From: an uncultured Oscillospiraceae bacterium
GTDB taxonomy: Bacteria; Bacillota; Clostridia; Oscillospirales; Oscillospiraceae
Assembly: GCA_905234855.1 (NCBI GenBank)
Contig: CAJOIU010000002.1
Span: 1-64,000 of the forward strand
Direction: 5' to 3'
DNA length: 64,000 nt
The notes beneath the pieces are model-generated. The model was not told where the DNA came from and ran no database searches. It saw only the letters and a program-made list of their open reading frames with translations. Each line of letters begins with the position of its first letter. The stretch's first letter is position 1. The position numbers and the translations under genes are program-made. Below are positions 28,280 through 36,693 of this stretch, piece after piece.

Positions 28280-29197
28280 ATGAAGAAACGTTTTTGGACA
28301 ATCATCGCGGCGGCCGTTCTGGGGGCGCTCCTGCTGTCCGGCTGCGGCCGGGAAACGGCGCGGCAGGTGGCTTCGCCCTCGCAGGAGTATACCGCCGCTG
28401 CGGCAGAGCCGACGCCGACGGTCGATCCGCACGAGGGGGAGATCGAGGTGTCGGACGGTGCGGGCGGCACCCGATGGGTGGCGGAAGCGCCTGCCCTCAC
28501 GCCCTTTGCGCCGGATCGGAACGCCTTTTCCGTGGAAAACGGCGTCGTGTCCTATGCGGGAGAGGGACTGTCCCTTGCCCGCGGGATCGACGTTTCCGAA
28601 TTTCAGCACGATATCGACTGGGCGGCGGTCGCCGCCTCGGGCATTGAATTTGCCTTCATCCGCTGCGGCTGGCGCGGCTACAGCGGCGGCACGCTCAACG
28701 AGGATACGGAGTTCCGCCGGAATCTGGAAGAGGCCTCCGCCGCAGGGCTGAAGGTCGGCGTATACTTCTTCTCGCAGGCCACCAGCCTCGTGGAGGGCGC
28801 CGAGGAGGCGGTCTATGCGCTGAAGCTGCTGGACGGATACAGCCTCGACCTGCCGGTGTTTTTCGACTGGGAGTTCATCGGCGTGGAGGATGCCCGCACG
28901 GACAATGTCGACGCCGCGACGGTGACGGACGCCGCGCTGGAGTTCTGCCGGCTGGTGGAATCCGCCGGCTACGCGGCGGGCGTTTACTCCTACATACCCG
29001 ATATCTACGCCATGTATGAGCTGGACAGGCTGGAGGGAGTCACCCTCTGGCTGGGAGACCCGGGCACATGGCCGGAGTTTTATTATGAACACAGCTTCTG
29101 GCAGTATTCCTTCACAGGATCGGTGCCGGGTATTGAGGGGGACACCGATCTCGATGTGATGTATGTTCGCACGGAAGAAACGGAGGGCGTCGGATGA
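28280..29197 (+). CDS. Lipoprotein lysozyme, glycoside hydrolase family 25
   Basis: A 305-residue precursor with a lipobox LLSGC (Cys22), a low-complexity linker and a GH25 muramidase domain from about residue 100. The catalytic acids are visible as D104 in GIDVSEFQ and the D196-W-E198 pair in FDWEF. GH25 enzymes cut the beta-1,4 bond between MurNAc and GlcNAc. Lipid anchoring suggests a role in local wall remodelling (for example during growth or spore cortex engagement), not secretion. Its stop overlaps the next gene by 4 bp. Confidence 0.92.
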   Translation: MKKRFWTIIAAAVLGALLLSGCGRETARQVASPSQEYTAAAAEPTPTVDPHEGEIEVSDGAGGTRWVAEAPALTPFAPDRNAFSVENGVVSYAGEGLSLARGIDVSEFQHDIDWAAVAASGIEFAFIRCGWRGYSGGTLNEDTEFRRNLEEASAAGLKVGVYFFSQATSLVEGAEEAVYALKLLDGYSLDLPVFFDWEFIGVEDARTDNVDAATVTDAALEFCRLVESAGYAAGVYSYIPDIYAMYELDRLEGVTLWLGDPGTWPEFYYEHSFWQYSFTGSVPGIEGDTDLDVMYVRTEETEGVG

Positions 29198-29676
29198 TCG
29201 TTCTGCGCAAGGAGGATCTGAAGGATCAGGCGGGCATGGAGCGCGCTTTCCAATGGTATTTCGAGCATGTCTGCGACGATCCCGAATGCGCCGGCACCTT
29301 CAACACCATGCTGAACGCCCGCTATGAGCGATGTGATTATGCGAAGAAGACGCTCGTCATCCGCATGGAGACCGTGCATTGGATGTCGAATCCCAGCAAT
29401 ATGCTCCATGGCGGCGTGACGGCTTCGATCCTCGATATGGTGATGGGGCTTCTGAGCCGTTATGTCTCGGGCGGCTACATGACGCCGACCATCGACATGA
29501 GCGTGAGTTATCTGCGCCCCGGCCCCGTGGGTACGAACGTCTATATCGAGGCAGAGGTCACGCGGCGCGGCTTCAGCATCTGCCATGCCATCGCGCGGAT
29601 GTGGGCGGAGGGCGAGCCGGATAAGCTCCTCGCCACGGCTGCCGGCTCCTACTATGTGACCCACAAGCCGGGCTGA
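29194..29676 (+). CDS. PaaI-type hotdog-fold thioesterase
   Basis: A 160-residue single-domain hotdog protein with the family motif NMLHGGVTASILDMVMG, in which the conserved His-Gly-Gly and an acidic residue form the active-site helix, then TIDMSVSYLRPGPVGTNVYIEAEV. PaaI-like enzymes hydrolyse acyl-CoA or aryl-CoA thioesters. It overlaps the GH25 gene (ATGA) and is therefore translated from the same message, though no functional link is evident. Substrate unknown. Confidence 0.88.
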   Translation: MIVLRKEDLKDQAGMERAFQWYFEHVCDDPECAGTFNTMLNARYERCDYAKKTLVIRMETVHWMSNPSNMLHGGVTASILDMVMGLLSRYVSGGYMTPTIDMSVSYLRPGPVGTNVYIEAEVTRRGFSICHAIARMWAEGEPDKLLATAAGSYYVTHKPG

Positions 29677-29691
29677 AATCGGATAAAGCGG

Positions 29692-29731
29692 ACCGGGAGC
29701 GTAAATAAATTATTTGCGCCCCCGGTTTTTT
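29692..29731 (+). terminator. Terminator after the thioesterase gene
   Basis: An imperfect ACCGGG-GCG-AAATA hairpin pairing with TATTTGCGC-CCGGT, followed by TTTTTT (29726-29731). Confidence 0.75.
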
Positions 29732-29752
29732 GCGTCTCCCGCCCGAACGGTG

Positions 29753-29781
29753 TTGACGGGAGGCGTGGGATAGATTATGCT
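29753..29781 (+). promoter_or_regulatory. SigA-type promoter for sigI-rsgI
   Basis: TTGACG (29753-29758), 17-base spacer, TATGCT (29776-29781). The ATG at 29777 falls inside the -10, which argues against it being the start of sigI. No clear SigI-type (ACCCCC/CGAA) promoter at proper spacing was found. Confidence 0.6.
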
Positions 29782-29833
29782 TTTGTCATATCAAACACGC
29801 GCCGGAGGAACCGGCGCTGCGGAGCGTGACGCT

Positions 29834-30586
29834 ATGCTCTTTGCTTTGGAAACGGATGAAAAACTGAATCGGGAAGTCCTCGCTGCCCGGACGGACGAGG
29901 CGAAGTTGGAGGCGCTGATCCGCAAGAACCGGCGGTTTATCCTCGGCTGCGCGTATAAGACCACGCATCGCTTCATCACGGAAAGCGACGACGAGTGGTC
30001 GGTCGCCCTCATCGCCTTCCATGAGGCGGTGCAGGCGTATGAAAGCGGCAAGGGGAATTTCAAGTCCTTTGCTGCTCTCGTTATCAAACGCCGCCTGCTG
30101 GATAACATCGACCGGGAGGCGCGTTCGAAAAACGAGATCAGCGCCGATCTCTCCGGCGCGGAGACAGAGGACGGGGAGCCGGCTCCGTCGGTGCTGCTCG
30201 AGGCGCAGCGGCGCATCAGCGAGGAGTCCATGCGCCGCGCGGAGGAGACCGGGAGCGTGAAGGACGAGATCGATGCGGTGGGGCAGACGCTGCGGGGCTA
30301 CGGTTTTTCCTTTTTCGACCTGCCCGAAGCCTCCCCCAAAGCCCAGAAGACGAAGGACGCCTGCGGCCGGGTGATCCGGGCGCTGATGGCAGACGAAGCG
30401 ATGATGGCGCAGCTTCGCCGCACGGGAACGCTGCCTGCCAAGCAGCTCTGCGTCACGGCGGGCGTACCCCGAAAAATCTTGGAAAATCATCGAAAATATA
30501 TCATAGCGGCGGCGGAGATCCTAAATGGGGACTATCCGCAGCTTGCGGAATATCTCCGATTTGTGAAAAGAGGTGAGACGGAATGA
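29834..30586 (+). CDS. sigI: RNA polymerase sigma factor SigI
   Basis: A 250-residue alternative sigma factor. Region 2 is recognisable in DEWSVALIAFHEAVQAYESGKGNFKSFAALVIKRRLLD, which matches SigI of Bacillus and Clostridium, and the C-terminal SigI-specific domain includes KQLCVTAGVPRKILENHRKYIIA. SigI directs heat-shock, wall-stress or (in cellulolytic clostridia) polysaccharide-response genes and is held by the membrane anti-sigma RsgI, encoded next with a 4-bp overlap. I chose the ATG at 29834, nine bases after GGAG, because an upstream in-frame ATG lies within the promoter. Confidence 0.93.
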   Translation: MLFALETDEKLNREVLAARTDEAKLEALIRKNRRFILGCAYKTTHRFITESDDEWSVALIAFHEAVQAYESGKGNFKSFAALVIKRRLLDNIDREARSKNEISADLSGAETEDGEPAPSVLLEAQRRISEESMRRAEETGSVKDEIDAVGQTLRGYGFSFFDLPEASPKAQKTKDACGRVIRALMADEAMMAQLRRTGTLPAKQLCVTAGVPRKILENHRKYIIAAAEILNGDYPQLAEYLRFVKRGETE

Positions 30587-31500
30587 AAGCGGTCGTATTG
30601 GAAGTCCGGGGCGGGTATGCCGCCGTTTTGAAAGAGGACGGAACGGTGGAAAAGATCCGGCGCTCCTGTGCCGTGGGCGATACGATCGAGCTGACGGAGG
30701 AAGCAAAAATCGTGGCGTTCCCGAAAAAGCCCGTTCGGTGGGTCGCGGCAGCCGCTGCGGCGCTCGTGATCCTGTCCGCGGGCGGGACGTATGGATATAA
30801 CACCGCCTATGCGTATTCCTATGTCACGCTCGACGCGAATCCGTCCTTGGAATATGTGCTGAACCGGCAGAACCGGGTGCTTTCCATCAGCGCCCTTAAC
30901 GAGGATGCGGAGGCCATCGCCGAAGCCCTCAACGACAGCGGCATCCGCCGCGCAACCCTTACGGAGGCCATCGAGGAGACGACCGAGCTTCTATATGAAG
31001 CGGATTATCTGGGCGAGGACAGCGACAACTGCCTTCTGGTCAGCGTCAATTCCCACGGCAAACGCCAGCAGGAAAGCCTTACCGAGGAGGTGGACGCCTA
31101 TTTCAGCGCCCGCAGCGACGAGAAGGAGCTGACGGTTTATGTTACGGACGTGACCCGGGAGGAGCGGCAGCAGGCCGACGCGCTGGGGGTCAGCGCCGGG
31201 CGGTATAAGCTCATGGAGGATATCCTTGGGCAAACCGAGCAGCCGACAGAAGCAGAAGCCGAGCGCATCGGCAGCGCCCCCGTGAGGGAGCTTCTGGAGG
31301 AAGGCGGTCACCGTGAGCGCTCAGAGGCAGCCGCCGCAGGAGACGTCTCCGATGAGCCGGAGACGCCCCGGGAGCCCGCGGAGCAGCCGCAGGGCGGCGC
31401 TTCCGACGAACCGGTGCCGGAGCAAAACGATATGCCGCAGGGCTTCGATGAGCCGCAGCAGATGACGGAAATGCCCGGCGCTTCGGGGGAGCCGTCGTAA
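30583..31500 (+). CDS. rsgI: RsgI-type membrane anti-sigma factor
   Basis: A 305-residue protein. Residues 1-50 form the cytosolic RsgI domain (KAVVLEVRGGYAAVLKEDG), residues about 54-72 a membrane helix, and the outside part begins with the hallmark SYVTLDANPSLEYVLNRQNRV. It then has a small alpha/beta domain and a long acidic, proline-rich tail (about 215-305). Cellulosomal clostridia carry carbohydrate-binding sensor domains in this place; here none is seen, so the signal may be sensed by proteolysis or by the tail itself. AGAGGTGAG precedes the ATG that overlaps sigI. Confidence 0.9.
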   Translation: MKAVVLEVRGGYAAVLKEDGTVEKIRRSCAVGDTIELTEEAKIVAFPKKPVRWVAAAAAALVILSAGGTYGYNTAYAYSYVTLDANPSLEYVLNRQNRVLSISALNEDAEAIAEALNDSGIRRATLTEAIEETTELLYEADYLGEDSDNCLLVSVNSHGKRQQESLTEEVDAYFSARSDEKELTVYVTDVTREERQQADALGVSAGRYKLMEDILGQTEQPTEAEAERIGSAPVRELLEEGGHRERSEAAAAGDVSDEPETPREPAEQPQGGASDEPVPEQNDMPQGFDEPQQMTEMPGASGEPS

Positions 31501-31518
31501 CCGAATAGCATTCAAACG

Positions 31519-31546
31519 GACGCCGCGGAAACGCGGCGTCTGTTTT
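31519..31546 (+). terminator. Terminator after rsgI
   Basis: A 9-bp perfect stem (31519-31527 with 31532-31540) closed by a GAAA tetraloop and followed by TGTTTT. Confidence 0.85.
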
Positions 31547-31656
31547 AACAAATTGGTCAAATTTTATTTACACTTTTTCGTAGAAATCTCTTCGTCATAG
31601 GGGTACATTATAGCCATCAAGAGGACATCGACAAGACATTCTTTGGAGGCATCACC

Positions 31657-33165
31657 ATGAACGAAGATTACAACGGATTTCCTTATACCGACGAACCTGC
31701 CGAGCCTGAGACTCCGGCCGAAGCCGAGTCCGCCGACGCCGCGCCGGTCTACAGTCAGCCGCAGGAAACGCAGTACGGATACACCCAGCCGCAGGCCGCC
31801 CAAAGCGACTACAGTCAGCCGCAGGCATCCTATTCCCCTGCGGGATCAGGCAGCGCGGCATATGTCCAGCCCGAGACGGCGGCCGCCAAGAAAAAACGCG
31901 AGCGCCGCGGCATGAGCGTGGCGGGCGTCGTTGCCCTGTGTCTCGTATGCGCGATACTCGCCGCCGCCGTCGGTTCCGGCGTTACCTATGCGGCGCTGCG
32001 CCGCGGCTCCGACTCCGCCCTCGGCGAGGCGCTGGACAGCCTTGTTCCCACGCCTGTTCCTGTCATCAGCACCGTTTCCTACAGCGGCGCGAGCGACGAG
32101 ACTGCCGCTACGATCTATGAGCTGGCCAAGCAGCAGGTCGTCGGAATCAACACCGAGATCGACTACGGGTATAATTTCTTCGGCCAGCTCAGCTCCGCCA
32201 GCGTTTCCGGCTCCGGTGTCATTATCACCGCCGACGGCTATATCCTCACGAATTACCATGTGGTAGAGGACGCCCAGCAGGGCGACTACCCTGTCGAGGT
32301 CATGATGTATGACGAGACGACCTACGACGCGGAGATCATCGGCTTTGACGAGGACAACGACCTCGCTCTGCTGAAGATCGACGCCGAAGGCCTGAGCGCC
32401 GCCCAGCTCGGCAGCAGCGACGATCTCGTGGTCGGTCAGACCGTTTACGCCGTCGGCAATCCCCTCGGTGAGCTGAGCTACAGCATGACGAGCGGCATTG
32501 TCTCCGCCACGAACCGTACCCTCACTACCGAATCGAACGTCGCCGTCAACATGTTCCAGATCGACGCCGCGGTAAACTCCGGCAACTCCGGCGGCCCCGT
32601 GTATAACGCCGCGGGACAGGTCGTTGGCATCGTCACCGCGAAATACAGCTCCACCGGCGTGGAGGGTCTGGGCTTTGCGATCCCCATTTCCGACGCGGCG
32701 CATATCGCGAACCAGATCCTTGAATTCGGCTATGTCACCGATAAGGCCTATCTCGGCATCGCCTGCCGCACCGTCACCTCCACCATCGCGGAGTATTACA
32801 ACATGGTCGAGGGCGCGTATGTGAACACCGTGAACGAGGACAGCGCCGCCGAGAAGGCCGGCCTGCAGGTAGGCGATATCATCACCGCCCTCGACGGCAA
32901 GGCGGTCGCCGGCTCCAGCGAGCTCACCAGCATGGTGAAGCAGTACCACGCGGGCGACGAGGCCGAGCTCACCGTATGGCGCGGCGGCGAGAGCATCACC
33001 CTGACCGTCGTGTTTGACGAGAAGCTCCCTGACGAGGAATCGGAAGAGGACGCCCAGCAGCAGCCCTCCGCCGAGCAGCCCCAGTACGGGCAGGGTCAAT
33101 ACGGCCAGTTCTATCCCGGCGACATGGAGGATTTCTTCCGCCAGTTCTTCGGCTTCGGGTACTGA
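31657..33165 (+). CDS. HtrA/DegP-like membrane serine protease with PDZ domain (first copy)
   Basis: A 502-residue protein: a cytosolic N-terminus rich in Gln-Pro-Tyr repeats (YSQPQ units, about 25-75), a membrane helix (about 88-112), an S1C protease domain with triad H201, D235 and S311 (TNYHVV, DNDLALL, GNSGGPV), and one PDZ domain (about 365-455) with AYLGIACRTV, ending in a Gln/Tyr-rich tail. HtrA proteases degrade or refold misfolded envelope proteins. GGAGG lies upstream of the ATG. The gene follows sigI-rsgI, consistent with an envelope-stress cluster, though a terminator separates them. A second copy lies at 50.7 kb. Confidence 0.94.
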   Translation: MNEDYNGFPYTDEPAEPETPAEAESADAAPVYSQPQETQYGYTQPQAAQSDYSQPQASYSPAGSGSAAYVQPETAAAKKKRERRGMSVAGVVALCLVCAILAAAVGSGVTYAALRRGSDSALGEALDSLVPTPVPVISTVSYSGASDETAATIYELAKQQVVGINTEIDYGYNFFGQLSSASVSGSGVIITADGYILTNYHVVEDAQQGDYPVEVMMYDETTYDAEIIGFDEDNDLALLKIDAEGLSAAQLGSSDDLVVGQTVYAVGNPLGELSYSMTSGIVSATNRTLTTESNVAVNMFQIDAAVNSGNSGGPVYNAAGQVVGIVTAKYSSTGVEGLGFAIPISDAAHIANQILEFGYVTDKAYLGIACRTVTSTIAEYYNMVEGAYVNTVNEDSAAEKAGLQVGDIITALDGKAVAGSSELTSMVKQYHAGDEAELTVWRGGESITLTVVFDEKLPDEESEEDAQQQPSAEQPQYGQGQYGQFYPGDMEDFFRQFFGFGY

Positions 33166-33206
33166 TTCCGTAAAGAGTGTCCAGCGCTTCCAAATACGCT
33201 CCAAAA

Positions 33207-33233
33207 AAGGGTCTGCCATCGGCAGGCCCTTTA
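33207..33233 (+). terminator. Probable terminator after the first htrA-like gene
   Basis: An 11-bp stem (33207-33217 with 33221-33231) with a three-base loop ATC and a short T tract; it overlaps the promoter region of the next gene. Confidence 0.6.
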
Positions 33234-33242
33234 TGCTATAAT
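33234..33242 (+). promoter_or_regulatory. Extended -10 promoter for the second U32 gene
   Basis: TGC directly before a perfect TATAAT (33237-33242). No good -35 is present; the terminator stem occupies that place. Confidence 0.5.
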
Positions 33243-33272
33243 GGAGAAAAACGAAAAGGAACGAACCGCCCC

Positions 33273-34511
33273 ATGACAAGACCCGAAGTCCTCGCCCCGG
33301 CGGGGGATATGGAAAAGCTCATTCTGGCCGTGACCTACGGCGCGGACGCGGTGTATCTCGCGGGCAAAAGCTATGGAATGCGCGGCGCGGCAGGAAATTT
33401 CGCGCCGGACGAGCTGCAAAAGGCCGTTGCCTATTGCCACGCCCGGGGCGTGCGGGTGTATGTGACCTGCAACACCATCCCCTCCGACGACGAGATGGCC
33501 GCGCTGCCCTCCTTTCTGGAGCTTCTCGAAGACGCCGGCGCGGACGCCGTGATCGCCGCCGATCTCGGCGTGATGAACGCCTGCAAAAAATACGCGCGCC
33601 ATGCGGCGATCCATATCAGCACGCAGGCAGGCGTCATGAACGCAGATACCGCCCGGGCGTTTTACGAGCTCGGTGCCAGCCGCGTGATCCTCGCGCGGGA
33701 GATGTCCCTCGATCAGATCGCGGCGCTGCGGGCGCATACGCCGGAGGACTTGGAGCTGGAAGCCTTCTGCCACGGGGCGATGTGCGTCTCGTTTTCAGGG
33801 CGCTGCACGCTCTCGAACTATCTCACCGGGCGGGACGCGAACCGAGGCCGCTGCTCCCAGCCCTGCCGCTGGAAATATCATCTTGTGGAGGAAAAGCGCC
33901 CCGGCGAATATTTTGAGATCAGCGAGGACGGCGGGACATATATTCTCAATTCCCGGGATATGTGCATGATCGACCACATCCCCGCGCTGCTCGCGGCGGG
34001 GGTATCGAGCCTCAAGCTGGAGGGGCGGACAAAATCCGCCTATTACGCCGCCGCCGTGACGAACGCCTACCGCCATGCCGTGGACGCGGCGCTGGCGGGC
34101 GAGCCGCTCGACGAATGCTGGCGGCGGGAGGTTTACAAGGTCAGCCATCGCCCCTATTCCACGGGCTTCTATTTCGGCGAGCCGGGGCAGTATACGCCGG
34201 ACGCCTGCTATTTCTCCGAAAGCGATGTGGCGGCGATCGTGAAGACCTGCGACGCGGACGGGAATGCCGTTTTGAGCCAGCGCAACCGCTTTTTCCCGGG
34301 TGACGCGCTGGAGCTTCTCTCCCCCGGCGCAAAGCCGCTGACGTTCACCGCCGCGTCGCTCTTCGACGCGGACGGTCTGCCCGTGGCGGCGGCCAACCAC
34401 CCGCAGATGGAGCTTCGGACGCGCCTTCCCGTCTATGCGCCCGCCGGCTCCTTCCTGCGGAAGCAGCGCACCGTGTCCCTTCCCGGCCACGCGGTGGAAA
34501 CGGAGGCGTAG
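33273..34511 (+). CDS. Peptidase U32 family protein (YrrO/YhbU-like)
   Basis: A 412-residue U32 protein beginning EVLAPAGDMEKLILAVTYGADAVYLAG with the classic signature EAFCHGAMCVSFSGRCTLSNY and the cysteine motif RGRCSQPCRWKY. In Firmicutes related proteins (YrrN/YrrO, TrhP) take part in 5-hydroxyuridine formation in tRNA; a protease role is described for others. The YrrN-type partner is not adjacent. The ATG at 33273 starts the conserved N-terminus, with AAAGGAA upstream; a longer frame was rejected. The next gene starts immediately after the stop. Confidence 0.93.
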   Translation: MTRPEVLAPAGDMEKLILAVTYGADAVYLAGKSYGMRGAAGNFAPDELQKAVAYCHARGVRVYVTCNTIPSDDEMAALPSFLELLEDAGADAVIAADLGVMNACKKYARHAAIHISTQAGVMNADTARAFYELGASRVILAREMSLDQIAALRAHTPEDLELEAFCHGAMCVSFSGRCTLSNYLTGRDANRGRCSQPCRWKYHLVEEKRPGEYFEISEDGGTYILNSRDMCMIDHIPALLAAGVSSLKLEGRTKSAYYAAAVTNAYRHAVDAALAGEPLDECWRREVYKVSHRPYSTGFYFGEPGQYTPDACYFSESDVAAIVKTCDADGNAVLSQRNRFFPGDALELLSPGAKPLTFTAASLFDADGLPVAAANHPQMELRTRLPVYAPAGSFLRKQRTVSLPGHAVETEA

Positions 34512-35456
34512 ATGGAAAACCTCATATTCAGCCTGAACGCCACGATCCCGGTATTCCTCCTCATGGCGCTGGGTTACATCTTCAAAAAGCTCGGCCTTTT
34601 CGGGGATACCCTCGCAGCGGAGATGAACACCTTCGTCTTTCGGATCGCGCTGCCGGTGCTGGTATTCAGCGACCTTGCCTCGGTGGATTTCGCGCAAGCA
34701 TGGGACACAAAATTTGTCCTGTTCTGCTTCTGCGTCACCCTCTTTTCCATCGGCGCGGCGGCGGGACTGTCCTTCCTCTGGCGGGATCGGAGCATACAGG
34801 GCGAATTTATTCAGGCTGCCTATCGCAGCAGCGCCGCTCTGCTCGGCATCGCATTCATCACAAATATCTACGGCAATTCCGGCATGGCGCCGCTCATGAT
34901 CATCGGCAGCGTGCCGCTGTATAACATCATGGCGGTGGTGGTGCTGTCGTTCTTTCAGCCGGACCGCCGCGGTCTTGACGGCGCGGTGGTCAAAAAGACG
35001 CTGCGGGGCATCGTCACGAACCCCATCATCCTCGGCATCGCGGCGGGACTTCTGTGGTCGGCGCTGCGCCTGCCCATGCCCACGATCCTACAAAAGACCG
35101 TTTCGAGCCTCGGCAGCATCGCCAGCCCTATGGGACTCATGGCCATGGGCGCGACCTTTGACCTCAAAAAAGCCTTCGGAAAGCTCGCGCCATCGGTCAC
35201 GGCGGCGGTCATCAAGCTCGTCGGCTTCTGTGCGCTGTTTCTGCCGCTGGCGGTGTGGCTCGGCTTTCGGAACGAGCAGCTCGTCGCCATTCTCGTCATG
35301 CTCGGCTCCGCCACGACGGTATCGAGCTTCGTCATGGCGCGCAGCATGGGCCACGAGGGTGTGCTCTCCTCCAGCGCCGTGATGCTCACCACGCTCTTTT
35401 CCGCGTTCACGCTTACCTTTTGGCTGTGGCTCCTGCGCAGCATGGGCTTTATCTGA
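34512..35456 (+). CDS. AEC family permease
   Basis: A 314-residue carrier with ten predicted membrane helices in the auxin-efflux-carrier (AEC/PIN-like) family: NATIPVFLLMALGYIFKKLGLF at the start, the conserved inter-repeat NPIILGIAAGLLWS, and the characteristic SPMGLMAMGATFDL segment in the second half. Bacterial members move dicarboxylates such as malate. It begins at the base after the U32 stop, so the genes are coupled; a metabolic reason is not visible. The substrate is unassigned. Confidence 0.9.
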   Translation: MENLIFSLNATIPVFLLMALGYIFKKLGLFGDTLAAEMNTFVFRIALPVLVFSDLASVDFAQAWDTKFVLFCFCVTLFSIGAAAGLSFLWRDRSIQGEFIQAAYRSSAALLGIAFITNIYGNSGMAPLMIIGSVPLYNIMAVVVLSFFQPDRRGLDGAVVKKTLRGIVTNPIILGIAAGLLWSALRLPMPTILQKTVSSLGSIASPMGLMAMGATFDLKKAFGKLAPSVTAAVIKLVGFCALFLPLAVWLGFRNEQLVAILVMLGSATTVSSFVMARSMGHEGVLSSSAVMLTTLFSAFTLTFWLWLLRSMGFI

Positions 35457-35465
35457 CTGAACAAA

Positions 35466-35561
35466 GCGCCGAAAGGGTGCCGGACGCAAAATATTGCTCG
35501 ATCAGCAATAATTACCGCTTTTGAGGATCGAGACGTTTTGCGCCCGGTATCCTTTTGGCGC
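35466..35561. other. Long inverted repeat enclosing a hairpin with pseudoknot potential (candidate structured RNA)
   Basis: Arms at 35466-35491 and 35536-35561 pair at 25 of 26 positions, three being G-T wobbles on the plus strand and one an A-C mismatch. Inside lies a perfect TATTGCT/AGCAATA hairpin (35492-35498 with 35504-35510) whose loop CGATC (35499-35503) is complementary to GATCG at 35526-35530. There is no T tract after the outer helix, so it is not a standard terminator. It lies between the AEC gene and the promoter of the next gene. I recognise no known RNA class. Confidence 0.6.
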
Positions 35562-35583
35562 GGGGTGTTTCTGGGCGAGGGGC

Positions 35584-35613
35584 TTGACCGCGCGTTTTCC
35601 CATGATATATAAT
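35584..35613 (+). promoter_or_regulatory. SigA-type promoter for the DUF1700 gene pair
   Basis: TTGACC (35584-35589), 18-base spacer, TATAAT (35608-35613). It is located just downstream of the inverted-repeat element. Confidence 0.7.
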
Positions 35614-35657
35614 AACCGTGTCGATTCTGAACGCATGTCAAATGCGGAGGTGTATCC

Positions 35658-36473
35658 TTGAATAAGCAGCGATATCTGGCGGAGCTCCAGCGGCTTCTCG
35701 TTTTTATGACCGAGGAGGATCGGGAGATCATCGTCCGCCGTTATTCCGATCTTTTCGACGCCGCGGGGTCGGAGAACGAGCTGACGCTCATAGAGCAGCT
35801 CGGCTCCCCCACCAAGGCCGCCATCGGCCTGAGCCGCGGATATGAGCCGGGCAAGCTGCCCGCCGCTCTGCCGGGGCAGCCCGCGTCGATGCATGTGACG
35901 GCCGGACAGCCGCCCAAGGAGGCCGCCCTCACAACGGAGGACGATCCCTTCGGCGAGATGCCGCAGTTTGACCTTTCCGGCTTTGTGGAGATCGAGGAGG
36001 AAAAGCCGGAGACCCCGACCCTCGAGCTCGCGCCCCAGCCGGCGCAGGAGCTGCCGATCCGTCCCGTCCGGCCGGAGCCCGTGCGTCCGGCGGCCGAGCC
36101 GGAACCGTGGCATAAGCCGACTTATGAGCAAAGCATCCCCCTCGGCCTCGGCATCCCCCTGTTTGTTTTGGTGATTGTCGCGCTGGGGCTCCCCGTCGCG
36201 GCGGTGTGCATCGCTGCGATGCTGATATTGCTGATCCCCGGCGGGATCTGCCTGTTTGCAGCTTATCTTGTGGCGGTGGGCGGTCTGTGGTGCATGAGCT
36301 ATATGGCGGACGCCATTGTGTTGTTCGGCGCGGCGTTCATCGTTCTGGCGCTGGGGATCGTCGTCCTCTGGGGCGGCATCTGGCTGGACGTAAAGATCGG
36401 CGGCGCGTATACCGCCGGCGTTGGCTGGCTGGCGGGAGAGCTTCTCGGAAGGAAGGTGACGGAGGATGCATAA
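35658..36473 (+). CDS. DUF1700/HAAS-type membrane protein
   Basis: A 271-residue protein. The N-terminal 60 residues (YLAELQRLLVFMTEEDREIIVRRYSDLFDAAG) match the HAAS/DUF1700 helical domain that often pairs with PadR-type repressors. A proline- and glutamate-rich linker (about 100-155) leads to four hydrophobic helices (about 160-250). The start is TTG at 35658, well served by GCGGAGGTG. It overlaps the next small gene by 8 bp. No PadR gene is in the neighbourhood. Confidence 0.8.
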   Translation: MNKQRYLAELQRLLVFMTEEDREIIVRRYSDLFDAAGSENELTLIEQLGSPTKAAIGLSRGYEPGKLPAALPGQPASMHVTAGQPPKEAALTTEDDPFGEMPQFDLSGFVEIEEEKPETPTLELAPQPAQELPIRPVRPEPVRPAAEPEPWHKPTYEQSIPLGLGIPLFVLVIVALGLPVAAVCIAAMLILLIPGGICLFAAYLVAVGGLWCMSYMADAIVLFGAAFIVLALGIVVLWGGIWLDVKIGGAYTAGVGWLAGELLGRKVTEDA

Positions 36474-36681
36474 GGCTTGGCGCGTGGTCAGCGCCATCGC
36501 GCTGATCTGTCTCGTGGTCGGCGCAGCAGGCATCGGCGTGGGCTTTTTCACGGGCAGCTCGCCCGTGGTGATCCAAAATCACGGCAGCCTCACGGAGTAT
36601 ATGGAGCGGCTTTCAATCAACAGCGATATCTTCCGCGAAAGCCTGCGGACGTTTTTGGCCGGCTTCGGCTTCTATTTCTGA
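36466..36681 (+). CDS. Small single-pass membrane protein
   Basis: A 71-residue protein with one N-terminal hydrophobic helix (VVSAIALICLVVGAAGIGVGFF) and a short outside tail. It overlaps the DUF1700 gene by 8 bp, as expected for a partner, and a terminator follows. In DUF1700 systems the second protein often carries a DUF4097-type adhesin-like domain; here only a short stub remains, so it may be a truncated relic of it. Function unknown. Confidence 0.7.
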   Translation: MHKAWRVVSAIALICLVVGAAGIGVGFFTGSSPVVIQNHGSLTEYMERLSINSDIFRESLRTFLAGFGFYF

Positions 36682-36693
36682 TCGATAATACGG

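Noticed and set aside
29719-29747. SigI-dependent promoter (CCCCC ... CGAA) before sigI
   Set aside because: The spacing is about 20 bases and the C run belongs to the preceding terminator; evidence is too weak.
29777-29833. Longer start for SigI at 29777
   Set aside because: The ATG lies inside the -10 hexamer; the ATG at 29834 has a well-spaced GGAG.
35466-35561. Inverted repeat as insertion sequence termini
   Set aside because: The enclosed 44 bases cannot hold a transposase, no target duplication is evident, and wobble pairs favour RNA.
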